Assembly (NCBI RefSeq): GCF_029952445.1
Contig: NZ_JAQPPK010000001.1
Span: 1 to 64,000 of the forward strand
Source: Paenarthrobacter nitroguajacolicus
GTDB lineage: Bacteria; Actinomycetota; Actinomycetes; Actinomycetales; Micrococcaceae
Length of the DNA: 64,000 nucleotides
Reading direction: 5' to 3'
Shown here: piece by piece, positions 56,093-64,000 of the stretch
Numbering within the stretch: the first letter of the stretch is position 1
How the letters are laid out: each line of letters starts with the position of its first letter
Position numbers and translations under genes: made by a program
The notes under the pieces: model-generated
Told to the model about the DNA's origin: nothing
Database searches by the model: none
Seen by the model: the letters and a program-made list of their open reading frames with translations, nothing else

Positions 56093-57324
56093 CACCGGAG
56101 CACTACGTAGTTGGCGCTTGCCTTCTGTCCCGGGATGCTGTCCGGTTCGCTGCCGAGGTTGTCCAGCCGCTGGACTTCCAGACTCACGTCCTTGGTGAGG
56201 CGTTTGCAGTCATGCAGGAGATGCACCCGACCCCGGAGCCCATCGAGCCGGGATCGGTTTTCCTGAAGCTGAGGGCGCGCGGCCAGCACACTCTGCAAAT
56301 CACCGAGGTGTTCGCCTGGATGGAGGGCACGGCCTCGGCTCACACTGTGGAGTTCTACGCCAAGCAGGTCCGGGAGGCGTCCGTGAAGCGGGCGCTCCGG
56401 TCTGCCGCGCAGCGGCTCATCCAGCAGGCCACGCAGGAGGGGCTGCCGCCGGCCAAGGCGCTGAGTGATGCGATGGATGACCTGAAGGGCATCCGGGACA
56501 ACACCCCGGGCCAGGGCATCGAGTCGAAGAAGCTGGGCGATGTGCTGGCTGTCGAGGAGGATCACGACTGGCTGGTGCCGGGACTGTTCGAACGGGGCGA
56601 CCGGATGGTCATCACCGGCTTCGAGGGGTTCGGTAAGTCCACCTGGATTCGGCAGATGGCGGTCCAGTTCGCCGCGGGTATCAACCCGATCAGCCTCGAC
56701 CACATCGACCCGCTACGGGTGCAGGTGGTCGACGTTGAGAACACTGAGGGTCAGTGGCGCCGGGAGGTCCGCGGCATGGCAGCCAAGGCTCGCCAATACG
56801 GCTCCAATGACCCGTCCAACATCGACCTTGCCTGCACAGGCCGGATCGACATCACCAAGGACGCCGCTCTCGGTGCGATCCACCGCCTGGTGGACCAGAA
56901 CAGGCCGGACGTCCTGTTCATCGGCCCGATCTACAAGATGGTCCCGAACGGCATCAACAACGACGACGACGCGGCTCCACTGATCACCGCGCTGGACTCA
57001 TTGCGGGACCGCGGCTTGGTGATGGTCATGGAGGGCCACTCCCCCAAGGGCAACGGCCAGATGGCCCGCGACCTGTCCCCTCGCGGCTCGGCGGCGCTCA
57101 TGGGCTGGCCGGAGTTCGGGTTCGGGCTCGCCCCGGACACCAACGGCACCAACTCCGCCACCATCCAGCGCTGGCGCGGCGACCGGAACCAACGCAACGA
57201 CTGGCCCAAACGTCTGGAGCGCGGCGGCCCGTTCCCGTGGACCGCAGAAAACATCCACCCAGAAACCCGCCGCCGGTACTACGGCTGGGACCAACAACCA
57301 CAGAAAGAGGCGGTCACGTGGTGA
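56089..57324 (+). CDS. DnaB/RepA-like replicative helicase
   Basis: 411 aa. A DnaB-N-like domain (MTPEHYVVGACLLS, about 1-110) is joined to a RecA-type ATPase with Walker A GFEGFGKST (177-185), Walker B PDVLFIGPIYKM, and EGHSPKGNG as the sensor. Unwinds phage DNA with the preceding initiator. Length and domain order fit the actinophage hybrid of DnaB N-domain and AAA_25 ATPase. Confidence 0.85.
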   Translation: MTPEHYVVGACLLSRDAVRFAAEVVQPLDFQTHVLGEAFAVMQEMHPTPEPIEPGSVFLKLRARGQHTLQITEVFAWMEGTASAHTVEFYAKQVREASVKRALRSAAQRLIQQATQEGLPPAKALSDAMDDLKGIRDNTPGQGIESKKLGDVLAVEEDHDWLVPGLFERGDRMVITGFEGFGKSTWIRQMAVQFAAGINPISLDHIDPLRVQVVDVENTEGQWRREVRGMAAKARQYGSNDPSNIDLACTGRIDITKDAALGAIHRLVDQNRPDVLFIGPIYKMVPNGINNDDDAAPLITALDSLRDRGLVMVMEGHSPKGNGQMARDLSPRGSAALMGWPEFGFGLAPDTNGTNSATIQRWRGDRNQRNDWPKRLERGGPFPWTAENIHPETRRRYYGWDQQPQKEAVTW

Positions 57325-57386
57325 TCAGCGCCGGATACGTCCCGGAAACCTTCGAGGAATTCACAACTAACCGAAAGGCGGCCTGA
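57321..57386 (+). CDS. 21-aa microprotein
   Basis: Short frame [20 protein letters not shown] starting at GTG (57321, or 57318) and overlapping the helicase stop. The next gene, ssb, begins 3 bases later. Translational relay between helicase and ssb is the most likely reason for its existence. Low certainty. Confidence 0.3.
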   Translation: MISAGYVPETFEEFTTNRKAA

Positions 57387-57388
57387 GC

Positions 57389-57907
57389 ATGGCAGGCGAA
57401 ACCACAATCACAATCATCGGGAACCTGACGAACGACCCGGAACTACGGTGGACCAACAGCGGGTCCGCAGTCGCTAACTTCACGATCGCTTCCACGCCTC
57501 GGACGTTCGACCGCCAGGCCAACGAATGGAAGGACGGCGAAACCCTGTTCCTCCGGGCCAATGTTTGGCGGGAAACGGCGGAGAACGTGGCCGAGACGCT
57601 GAAGAAGGGCATGCGCGTCATCGTGGAAGGCCGTCTGAAGTCCCGTAGCTACGCAACCAAGGAAGGCGAGAAACGCACGGTCATCGAGCTGGAAGTGGAC
57701 GAGATTGGCGTGTCGCTGAGGAACGCCACAGCAAAGGTGAACCGCACGCAACGGAACGGTGGCGCCCAGGGCGCTGGCGGCTTTGGCGGTCAGTCCAACA
57801 ACAACTGGGGCCACCAGCCCCCGCAGCAGGAAGACACGTGGGGAGTTCCTGGCCCCACGAGTGAAAGCTGGGGCACCGGCCCAACCGGGCAGGAGCCACC
57901 ATTCTGA
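57389..57907 (+). CDS. ssb: phage single-stranded DNA-binding protein
   Basis: 172 aa. OB fold ([40 protein letters not shown]) and a Gly/Gln/Asn-rich tail ending in the acidic-aromatic EPPF variant of the usual DIPF tip. Protects ssDNA and recruits repair partners. It overlaps the RusA gene by one base (TGATG). Confidence 0.94.
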   Translation: MAGETTITIIGNLTNDPELRWTNSGSAVANFTIASTPRTFDRQANEWKDGETLFLRANVWRETAENVAETLKKGMRVIVEGRLKSRSYATKEGEKRTVIELEVDEIGVSLRNATAKVNRTQRNGGAQGAGGFGGQSNNNWGHQPPQQEDTWGVPGPTSESWGTGPTGQEPPF

Positions 57908-58305
57908 TGATCCACACATTCATACCTGGAACCCCTGTCCCGCAGGGCTCAGTGAACAACTACCGCGGCCGGATCGTCGGCGTGACCCCGAAGCTGCGAG
58001 ACTGGCGCCTGAAGATCCGCACAGCCACCCTGGCCCAGCACAAGGGCAAACCACTGGACGGGCCGATCACCGTGAGCCTCGTGTTCCAGCTCGCACCACC
58101 GCAGCGGCCCCGCTGGCCGCTCCCCGCCGTGAAGCCCGACCTGGACAAGCTCATCCGCGCAGTCATGGACTCCCTGTCCACCACCAAGCAGCTCCGCGGT
58201 GTCATCACTGACGATGCCCGCGTAGTGCACATCACCGCAGCGAAGACCTACCACGGCAACCCCGGGGTCATGGTCACCATCACACGCTCAGGAGTCACGG
58301 AGTGA
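57907..58305 (+). CDS. rusA: RusA-family Holliday junction resolvase
   Basis: 132 aa. Conserved KPDLDKLIRAVMDSL with two Asp, and GVITDDARVVHI with two further Asp, form the metal site. Resolves four-way junctions after recombination. Overlaps the next gene by four bases. Confidence 0.9.
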   Translation: MIHTFIPGTPVPQGSVNNYRGRIVGVTPKLRDWRLKIRTATLAQHKGKPLDGPITVSLVFQLAPPQRPRWPLPAVKPDLDKLIRAVMDSLSTTKQLRGVITDDARVVHITAAKTYHGNPGVMVTITRSGVTE

Positions 58306-58934
58306 ACGCCCCTCAGCCGCCGCAATCCAGGGCAACCATGGTGAACGGGCTCGCATCGAACGTCCACCAGCTCACCATGGAAACCACGCACAAGCTAGAC
58401 ACCGACAACGGCCCTCAATGGGTGAAGGCACCACCGCTGCTGGACCAGCTGAGGGTAGCCTGCAAGGGCATCAGTGGATCTTCCACCGGTGGCGGATCAG
58501 GCACGCCCGCACCGCTGGCACTGTCCGCGTACGACTTGTACCTCCGCATCGAGTCCGTGGTGTTCTTCCAGCACGGCAAGTTCTTCCCGGGCGTCAAGCA
58601 TGGGTCGCTGGAGGACTCAATGAAGGCGTGGGCCCGGGTGGCGTCTGTCAACGAGGGGCCGCGTAAGGAGGCCGAGCAGTTCACCGCTGAATGGGTGTCA
58701 GCCATCGAACAGGTGTTCCAACCAGCTAAACCCCTCGTGATCGACGCGCCCTGCCCACAATGCGGCGAGCTGTTTTACACCGCCGTCGAGGAAGGCGAGT
58801 CCCGGTGGAAGCGTTCCCTGACCGGCCACGCGGTCAACGGGCAGGCATGGGTGGAGTGCGGAAACTGCGAATCAGCATGGGTCGGGGCTGAGATGCACCA
58901 CCTGAACGCAGCAATCAACACACCCACCCCGTGA
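58302..58934 (+). CDS. phage zinc-ribbon protein of unknown function
   Basis: 210 aa. The N-terminal helical part carries a Gly-rich loop (STGGGSGTPAPLALSAYDLY). The C-terminal ribbon has CPQCGELF and CGNCESAW, a four-cysteine zinc site. GTG start. It ends the early operon and is followed by a hairpin. Possibly a late regulator or DNA-binding factor; no named family. Confidence 0.7.
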   Translation: MNAPQPPQSRATMVNGLASNVHQLTMETTHKLDTDNGPQWVKAPPLLDQLRVACKGISGSSTGGGSGTPAPLALSAYDLYLRIESVVFFQHGKFFPGVKHGSLEDSMKAWARVASVNEGPRKEAEQFTAEWVSAIEQVFQPAKPLVIDAPCPQCGELFYTAVEEGESRWKRSLTGHAVNGQAWVECGNCESAWVGAEMHHLNAAINTPTP

Positions 58935-59286
58935 GCTTTTAATCCTCACCGATCTGAATTAAACTAGTGGTACCGCCGCGGAAGTGTCTCTACTTTCAGG
59001 CAGAAGGCCGGACTGTTACCCCCATACAGTCCGGCCTTCGTCGTCCCTGGGGCAGGAGGCGACTTCTCCAACATTTTCGCCAATAAATAGGACCCTTCGG
59101 GATGGCGCGTGATCAGCCGGCGCGGGAAGTACCCACGCCCTGTCAAGTCGCCTTAGAATCCACTGGTTCAAAGCCGAGAACTGTAACCAAACCTTGTCAT
59201 GACGAGTCACTTTTCCTTTCAGTTTCCGATGCTGCACGTCGTACCGTATTCTCCAAACCAGGATCAGGTATGAGCAGGGGGACATT
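58935..59286. other. intergenic region holding a hairpin and the promoter side of a cargo module
   Basis: 352 bases without a gene. It holds a terminator-like hairpin (59003-59039) and an AT-richer stretch before the gene at 59287. No phage repressor site (TACTTGT) was seen. The promoter of the following two-gene unit probably lies here. Confidence 0.5.
59003..59039 (+). terminator. hairpin at the end of the early operon
   Basis: A perfect 14-bp stem GAAGGCCGGACTGT with a 9-base loop. No U-run follows, so termination may be Rho-assisted. Located 69 bases after the zinc-ribbon gene. Confidence 0.55.
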
Positions 59287-60327
59287 TTGGCAACGCAGTA
59301 TGGCTTTAAGCTCTGGGAAGTCACGGTTCATGATGGGTTTTCGCGAAGCCCGCTGGACCTCACTGAGGCCCAACTGGACAGCAAGGACACGGCGACCAAG
59401 CTTTTTCCTTCACTCCGGGCAATCGCCAAGAGCACTGCAGGCTTGACTCGGACCGAGGTGCTCCGCTATCGGACGTATTCACCCGAGGAAGACGCGGCCG
59501 GCGATAAAGAGGACACAACACCTTCGATTCGCCTCTTAAGCCATTCGGTAAGTGGTTCGAATCTCACTTTCGAGTACAGATTCGGACGGCGAGGAAGCCA
59601 CGACATCGCCATTGCACCTGACGCAGGTCAAGATGCGAGCCTTGCGGATAAGGCTTCCTCAAACCGATTCCGCGCTTATCTGTTCCTACCGACGTCCGGA
59701 ACCAAAGCTGTCTTTGCATCCGAAGCCCGCAACAGCATGTGCCCAGGCACTGATTTGCTGAAACTCTTGGGTGTCACGTCCAAAGAACAAGATGAAGCTC
59801 GGGAGACTAAGGATCAAATCGGGTGGTGGCGATTCCTTCCGAAGCAGGTCACAGATGAAGAGCAGTTGAAAAGCTTCATCCGCAGTGGGCACGCAAACGC
59901 AGTGAGACTGGAGAAGATCACTTCCAGCGGTTCTGGTGCGCGGGAACGCAAGGCAATCACTGTCCGTCAGTCAGGCCTAAGTGGAAGCAAGCTGGATCAG
60001 GCAAAGATACTCGGCGCTGAATGGTTTGGCGTCAAAGCGAAAGACCTCGGCTTGGACGGGAAACCTCCAAAAGGCAAGGACGACCTGGCCAAACTCGCGG
60101 CCCTTGTGGATTTGCAATTGAAGCCTGGACAGTTTGACGACGGCGGCCTTGAGTGGGAGGGACCCGATGGGAGCACACAATTCGTCAAGCCGGACGGCGC
60201 GAGAGACGTCTTCACCTACCGCGTAGGCAAACGAGGGTCTGCTCCCACCGACAAGGAACTCGAAAGAGCGATTAAGAATCGCGTGAAGCTTCTAGCGACA
60301 TCAAGGAAGTGGCATCTGACAATCTAG
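59287..60327 (+). CDS. uncharacterised cargo protein of a two-gene module
   Basis: 346 aa, soluble, low in cysteine, beta-rich in the N-terminal two-thirds (FKLWEVTVHDGF, SNLTFEYRFGRRGSHDIAI, FRAYLFLPTSG). A helical, Lys-rich C-terminus follows (LDQAKILGAEWFGV, KDDLAKLAALVDLQL). TTG start with GGGGGA 5 bases upstream. AT-content is higher than in neighbouring phage genes. A membrane-protein gene follows 21 bases later with a shared terminator. No nuclease or nucleotide-binding motif is recognised. Confidence 0.72.
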   Translation: MATQYGFKLWEVTVHDGFSRSPLDLTEAQLDSKDTATKLFPSLRAIAKSTAGLTRTEVLRYRTYSPEEDAAGDKEDTTPSIRLLSHSVSGSNLTFEYRFGRRGSHDIAIAPDAGQDASLADKASSNRFRAYLFLPTSGTKAVFASEARNSMCPGTDLLKLLGVTSKEQDEARETKDQIGWWRFLPKQVTDEEQLKSFIRSGHANAVRLEKITSSGSGARERKAITVRQSGLSGSKLDQAKILGAEWFGVKAKDLGLDGKPPKGKDDLAKLAALVDLQLKPGQFDDGGLEWEGPDGSTQFVKPDGARDVFTYRVGKRGSAPTDKELERAIKNRVKLLATSRKWHLTI

Positions 60328-60348
60328 GCCCGAAAGGAATATGACAGC

Positions 60349-60951
60349 ATGGACCGTCTCTTTCCATGGTTCCTCCTCAAAGGCCACTTTCGGTCCTTAT
60401 CGATTCGCACCGACACGGAACACCGGCAAAATTGGCCAGTCACGCTCTTGGTGTACGGAGCCCCATTCGTTGCTCTGGTAATTTACTGGGCCTTGGACGC
60501 GAACCTTTCCATGCCTGTTGTGATCCAGCGATCAGGTCCTGTCCTCACCGCAGTCGCGCTCCTTGCCGGAGGAACACTTACGGCCTTCACGCACATATCA
60601 ACACTTCGCCTTAAACTCACCGAGAGAGCTGACTCGAGCGAATTGCCAGTCGAGGGTGAGAGTCTAGACGGAGAAGCTTCAGATAGAGCCATGGTGGATG
60701 AGGTGGCAACTCACCTGCTAATGGCATCTTTGTTTTCCACGCTGACAGCGCTGGTCCTCATCCTTGGCATGAACTTTGCGGCGGGCGAGCCGGGTTTGGA
60801 CGAAATCCGGGGGCCCATGGCATGGATCATCAACGCCCTGTTGATTTTTGACGCAACGCTATATTGGATTGCCATCCCTCGTATCTACCTTGCATACGTG
60901 GAACTCAACAAAGTTGATCCCCGCATGGCAGGAAATGCCTCCGGCTACTAG
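60349..60951 (+). CDS. four-helix membrane protein of the two-gene module
   Basis: 200 aa. Membrane helices at about 30-50, 58-85, 120-145 and 158-180, with a charged loop between helices two and three (LTERADSSELPVEGESLDGE). ATG preceded by GAAAGGA. It forms a unit with the soluble gene before it. A soluble sensor plus membrane effector is a recurrent plan of abortive-infection systems, but no known family is recognised. Confidence 0.7.
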   Translation: MDRLFPWFLLKGHFRSLSIRTDTEHRQNWPVTLLVYGAPFVALVIYWALDANLSMPVVIQRSGPVLTAVALLAGGTLTAFTHISTLRLKLTERADSSELPVEGESLDGEASDRAMVDEVATHLLMASLFSTLTALVLILGMNFAAGEPGLDEIRGPMAWIINALLIFDATLYWIAIPRIYLAYVELNKVDPRMAGNASGY

Positions 60952-60972
60952 CAGTCCCTAGCCAACCCGTCT

Positions 60973-61003
60973 AAAAGGCTCCGAATATTCGGAGCCCTTT
61001 TGT
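60973..61003 (+). terminator. intrinsic terminator of the two-gene module
   Basis: The palindromic stem GGCTCCGAATATTCGGAGCC is followed by CTTTTGTT, 25 bases after the membrane-protein stop. Confidence 0.8.
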
Positions 61004-61141
61004 TGCCCCTCGTCCCTAGAAGGCCAGCATCTCCCGCACCGGTCACGTGCACCACCGCTCGTCGGTGACGAAGCCAGTACGAGGGAGTAGAAGATATGAC
61101 CTCAGCAGACGCTGGACCTGGTCACCACACTGCGAGGACAC

Positions 61142-61519
61142 ATGCCACGAGCACCTAAGCAATGCGCTCAACACGACTGCTCAACACGAGTAACGGGCAA
61201 GTCGTACTGCGACGACCACACACCCATGAACTGGAAAGGTGAACGCCGCACAACAACAGCAGCACACAAGACATGGCGTCTCGCTGTGCTCCAACGAGAC
61301 AACTTCACATGCCAACTCAAGCTCAACGGCTGCACGGTCAAAGCTACACAGGCAGACCACAAGCACAACGTAAAAAGCGGCGGCGCTGAGCACGACGTCA
61401 ACAACGGGCAAGCAGCATGCACCAACTGCCACAAGCAGAAGACCCAGGCCGAGTCCCTACAAGCCAGACGGCGCCGGGGGCCGGGGACCCCTCCCCCCGG
61501 GTCAGCTTCTCTGCCGTAG
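61142..61519 (+). CDS. HNH endonuclease, packaging-associated
   Basis: 125 aa. A Cys/His-rich start (CAQHDCSTRV...YCDDHTPM), then the HNH core: LQRDNFTCQLKLNGC, ATQADHKHNVKSGG and AACTNCHKQKT. HNH proteins beside terminase genes assist cutting at cos in HK97-like phages. The Arg/Gly/Pro-rich end reads through a very GC-rich candidate cos region. Confidence 0.9.
   Translation: MPRAPKQCAQHDCSTRVTGKSYCDDHTPMNWKGERRTTTAAHKTWRLAVLQRDNFTCQLKLNGCTVKATQADHKHNVKSGGAEHDVNNGQAACTNCHKQKTQAESLQARRRRGPGTPPPGSASLP
61470..61505. other. candidate cos (packaging) region
   Basis: A run of G- and C-blocks with partial dyad symmetry (GGGGCCGGGGACCCC, CCCCCCGGG) lies within the end of the HNH gene, about 150 bases before terS. 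This is the usual location of cos in actinophages with 3' overhangs. Proposed on position and composition only. Confidence 0.35.
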
Positions 61520-61597
61520 AGGTGCTGTGGATTTCTCCGTGTACGGTTCCCCACGTTTCGGCGGGAGGCTTCACCTGCGGGCGATTTCTTGACTTTT

Positions 61598-61632
61598 AGG
61601 GCTTTGGCCGAAACGGCCGAGGCCCTTTTACC
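61598..61632 (+). terminator. terminator-like hairpin before terS
   Basis: GGGC-TTT-GGCCG-AAA-CGGCC-GA-GGCCC followed by TTTT, 20-50 bases upstream of the terminase small subunit gene. The stem has an internal loop. It would separate early from late transcription, or attenuate it. Confidence 0.55.
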
Positions 61633-61651
61633 CGAAACGGGAGGATAGAAG

Positions 61652-62128
61652 ATGCCTGCTGCGAAGAAGGATCCGTCAACGCGTGCCCGGCGGAACACGG
61701 CTTCGACGGCGTCCAAGTTGAAGGGTGCGACGGTTGAGGCGCCGAAGCTTCCGAAGCGTCCGAAGGTCTTCGACGATGAGGGCGACTTGCTTGCCGATGA
61801 TTGGCATCCTGAGACTCTGGCTTGGTGGGAGGATCTTTGGGCTGCCCCGATGGCCGCGGAGTATCACTCTTCCGACCGGCACGCCCTGTTCCTCCTGGCG
61901 GTGCTGATGGATGATTTCTGGCTGAATCCGTCAACGAGGTTGGCATCGGAGATCCGATTGCAGCGGCAGGCGTTCGGGTTGACTCCTTACGACCGCCGGC
62001 GGCTTGAGTGGACGATTGAGTCCACGGAGGAAGCGAAGGACCGCGGGACGCAGCGGAAGGCCCGGCAGGGCACCCCGCAGCCTAGTCCCTCGGTGGACCC
62101 GCGTTCTGTGCTGCGTGCGGTGAACTGA
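61652..62128 (+). CDS. terminase small subunit (P27-like)
   Basis: 158 aa. N-terminal Lys/Arg-rich segment, then WHPETLAWWEDLWAAPMAAEY and LFLLAVLMDDFW, ending with an LGLT-like FGLTPYDRRRLEW, as in actinophage P27-type small terminases. Binds the packaging site and activates the large subunit. From here on codons favour T and G in the third position, unlike the C-ending codons of the early genes. Confidence 0.82.
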   Translation: MPAAKKDPSTRARRNTASTASKLKGATVEAPKLPKRPKVFDDEGDLLADDWHPETLAWWEDLWAAPMAAEYHSSDRHALFLLAVLMDDFWLNPSTRLASEIRLQRQAFGLTPYDRRRLEWTIESTEEAKDRGTQRKARQGTPQPSPSVDPRSVLRAVN

Positions 62129-62129
62129 C

Positions 62130-63806
62130 GTGGCGGTCCTGATTGTCCCGGAGTTGGATGATCAGCCGTGGCCGACTCTTGGACCTGCCCTTGTTGAGTT
62201 CATTCATGAGCGTTGCGTGTTTGGTCCTGGCTCTTTGGCTGGGCAACCGGCGGTTTTGGATGCTGAGAAGCAGGCGGCTTTGTACCGCTTGTATGAGGTG
62301 TTCCCGCAGGGGCATGAGCTTGCTGGCCGTCGTCGTTTCAAACGTGGCGGTATCGAGTGGCGTAAGGGCATGGCTAAGACGGAGTTCATGGCGTGGGTGG
62401 GTTTTTGTGAGCTGCACCCGGAGGCGCCTGTCAGGTGTGACGGCTTTGACGCTTACGGGGATCCTGTTGGCCGGCCGGTGATGTTTCCGTACATCCCGTT
62501 TATGGCGACGTCGGAAGAGCAGGTTTCGGAGCTCGCTTATGGCGTGTTGAAGTACGTTGTTGAGGAAGGCCCGGACGCTGACCTGTTCGATTCTGGTTTG
62601 GACCGAATTATCCGTCTGAATCATCGTGGGCAAGATGAGGGCAGGGCTGTTCCTGTTGCGAACGCCCCGAACTCGCGTGACGGTGCTTTGACGACATTCC
62701 AGGCCTTTGATGAGCCCCACCGGCTGTACCTGCCGAATCAGAAGCACGCTCACGAAACCATGCAAGCAAACATGGAGAAGCGTGTACTTGAGGATCCGTG
62801 GTCTTTGTACACTTCCACGGCTGGGCAGCCTGGGCAGGGTTCCATTCAGGAGGATCTTCGGAAGGAAGCTGAGGACATTGGGCAGGGTCTGATCCGGGAT
62901 CCGCAGTTGTTCTTCTTCGCCCGTTGGGCCGGGGATAACCACGTGGATTTGGAGCCTCGGGCGGCAACGCCCGGGAGTCCGGCTGTCACCCCGGAGCAAG
63001 CTTTGGAGAACCGCATCGCGGCTGTCGCTGAGGCTACTGGCCCGGTTGGTGAGTACGGGCCGGGGCAGTTCCTTTCCATTGCCCGTCAGTGGGACCGTAA
63101 GGGCGCTGACAAGTCGTATCTGGAACGTGTGTGGTTCAACCGTTGGCGCCGTTCCGCTTCCCAGGCGTTTGATATTGAGAAGTGGAAGAACCTCGGCCGG
63201 CCCGGCGAGACGATCCCGGCTGGCGCGTTTGTCACGGTTGGCTTCGATGGGGCACGGTTCCGTGATGCAACAGCGTTTGTGGTCACGGACATCCGCACTG
63301 GCCTGCAGATGGGCGACCACATGCTTTGGGAGCAGGATCCGTTGGACCCGGATTGGGAAGTTGACGAATCCGAGGTCACGGCAAAGCTCGAAGAGATCAT
63401 GGAGCGCTTCGACGTCTGGCGTTTGTACGGCGACCCGCCCCACTGGACGGAAACGATGGGCTCATGGTCAGCGAAGTATCCGGACCAGATCGAAGAGTGG
63501 TGGACTGCCCGGAAGTCGCCCATGGCTTACGCGCTGCGTGAGTTCACGGAGGCTATTGACTCCGGGTCCGTGACGCATAGCAATTGCGAGGACTACAACC
63601 GCCACATTGGCAATGCCGGGCGTAAGGATCTGCGAATCCTTGACGATCACGGGGAGCCGTTGTGGGTGCTGAACAAGATGGAGATGGACCGCAAATTCGA
63701 CCAGGCCATGGCCGGTGTTCTTTCGTGGAAAGCCTGCCTGGACGCCCGGAAGTCCGGGGCCAAGCCACGTCGGAAGACGCGGAGGGCACCGCGGCGACTT
63801 TACTAG
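62130..63806 (+). CDS. terL: terminase large subunit
   Basis: 558 aa. The N-terminal ATPase (GGIEWRKGMAKTEFMAW as the Walker A region, TTFQAFDEPH as Walker B) and the C-terminal RNase H-like nuclease with FVTVGFDGARFRDATAFVV carrying catalytic Asp. Packages DNA into the prohead. GTG start two bases after terS. Confidence 0.93.
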   Translation: MAVLIVPELDDQPWPTLGPALVEFIHERCVFGPGSLAGQPAVLDAEKQAALYRLYEVFPQGHELAGRRRFKRGGIEWRKGMAKTEFMAWVGFCELHPEAPVRCDGFDAYGDPVGRPVMFPYIPFMATSEEQVSELAYGVLKYVVEEGPDADLFDSGLDRIIRLNHRGQDEGRAVPVANAPNSRDGALTTFQAFDEPHRLYLPNQKHAHETMQANMEKRVLEDPWSLYTSTAGQPGQGSIQEDLRKEAEDIGQGLIRDPQLFFFARWAGDNHVDLEPRAATPGSPAVTPEQALENRIAAVAEATGPVGEYGPGQFLSIARQWDRKGADKSYLERVWFNRWRRSASQAFDIEKWKNLGRPGETIPAGAFVTVGFDGARFRDATAFVVTDIRTGLQMGDHMLWEQDPLDPDWEVDESEVTAKLEEIMERFDVWRLYGDPPHWTETMGSWSAKYPDQIEEWWTARKSPMAYALREFTEAIDSGSVTHSNCEDYNRHIGNAGRKDLRILDDHGEPLWVLNKMEMDRKFDQAMAGVLSWKACLDARKSGAKPRRKTRRAPRRLY

Positions 63807-63817
63807 GAGGCTGAACT

Positions 63818-64000
63818 ATGCCGGTTACACCGGAGGAATGGCTGCCTGTGCTGGCGAAGCGTCTTGATGCGGCGTACCCGCGGATCGCCCGCCTTCGTCG
63901 GTACGCTACGGGTGATTCGGACTTGCCTGAGATGGGCAAGAACTTGAAGGCTTCGTGGCAGGCGTTCCAGAAGAAGGCCCGGACGGACTTCGGCGGCCTT
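63818..64000 (+). CDS. phage portal protein, N-terminal part (cut by window end)
   Basis: 61 residues are visible: MPVTPEEWLPVLAKRLDAAY followed by RIARLRRYATGDSDLPEM, the typical start of actinophage portal proteins of the SPP1-gp6 kind. AGGAGG lies 7 bases before the ATG. Directly follows terL. The rest lies outside the window. Confidence 0.82.
   Translation, partial: MPVTPEEWLPVLAKRLDAAYPRIARLRRYATGDSDLPEMGKNLKASWQAFQKKARTDFGGL

Larger units (their letters stand above)
45590..64000. mobile_element. prophage, left part (continues beyond the window)
   Basis: Ordered phage modules: serine integrase, minus-strand lysogeny operon, operator region, Cro-like protein and antirepressor, recombination and replication genes, then HNH, terminase and portal. 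The order and cos-type packaging genes indicate a temperate siphovirus-like actinophage. No disrupted phage gene is seen in this part, so it may be intact and inducible. Confidence 0.92.

Noticed and set aside
58935..59050. Possible small RNA or tRNA in the gap after the phage zinc-ribbon gene
   Set aside because: Only one hairpin is formed; no cloverleaf or conserved RNA features could be drawn.
62082..63443. 453-codon open frame on the minus strand opposite terL
   Set aside because: Antisense to a clear terminase; composition is unlike a real protein and there is no ribosome binding site.

Overview
The window is a contiguous piece of a high-GC actinobacterial chromosome. Gene content and order (diheme qcrC, actinobacterial ctaF, DUF3043, DUF3097, DUF3054, and the dnaJ2-rsmE-phoH-ybeY-CNNM-era-leuA-recO-uppS neighbourhood) fit the Micrococcaceae, most likely Arthrobacter or Paenarthrobacter. 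The genus is an inference from protein resemblance, not a database result.

Layout. 1-4.4 kb: small genes, a secreted Ig-like surface protein, three VOC-fold proteins and a stand-alone Lrp ligand-binding domain. 4.4-14.4 kb: trpD, then the terminal respiratory chain: ctaE-qcrC-qcrA-qcrB on the plus strand and ctaC-ctaD-ctaF on the minus strand. Between these two blocks lie a DasR-like GntR regulator and a divergent HPr gene, separated by a near-consensus DasR operator. 14.5-27.9 kb: erpA, M20 dipeptidase, pyrD, a flavin dehydrogenase, two tandem alpha/beta hydrolases, uppS, recO, leuA and an M13 peptidase. The leuA leader encodes a ten-residue peptide with three consecutive Leu codons, followed by a hairpin and pseudoknot pairing. 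27.9-45.6 kb: LytR-CpsA-Psr protein, era, CNNM/CBS protein, ybeY, phoH, GerMN lipoprotein, rsmE, dnaJ, hrcA (with CIRCE), DUF3097, hemW, lepA, a MazF-fold protein, rpsT, holA and the 3' part of comEC.

At about 45.6 kb comEC is cut at its conserved HLTAVSGAN motif by a prophage that runs off the right edge of the window. The prophage starts with a large serine integrase whose start codon lies almost on the junction. A minus-strand lysogeny operon follows: repressor, two unrecognised genes and an ImmA/IrrE-type protease. Two dyad operators separate it from a plus-strand early operon: Cro-like protein, BRO antirepressor, Rad52-like annealing protein, HNH nuclease, C5-methyltransferase-like protein, replication initiator, DnaB/RepA-like helicase, SSB and RusA. 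The packaging genes come last: HNH, terS, terL and portal. Three sets of genes look like accessory (moron) cargo and are the best candidates for undescribed phage-exclusion functions: the pair inside the lysogeny operon (47465-48846), a reverse-strand membrane coiled-coil gene (54071-54793), and a two-gene unit of a soluble protein plus a four-helix membrane protein with its own terminator (59287-60951).

No rRNA, tRNA, CRISPR array or insertion sequence was recognised.
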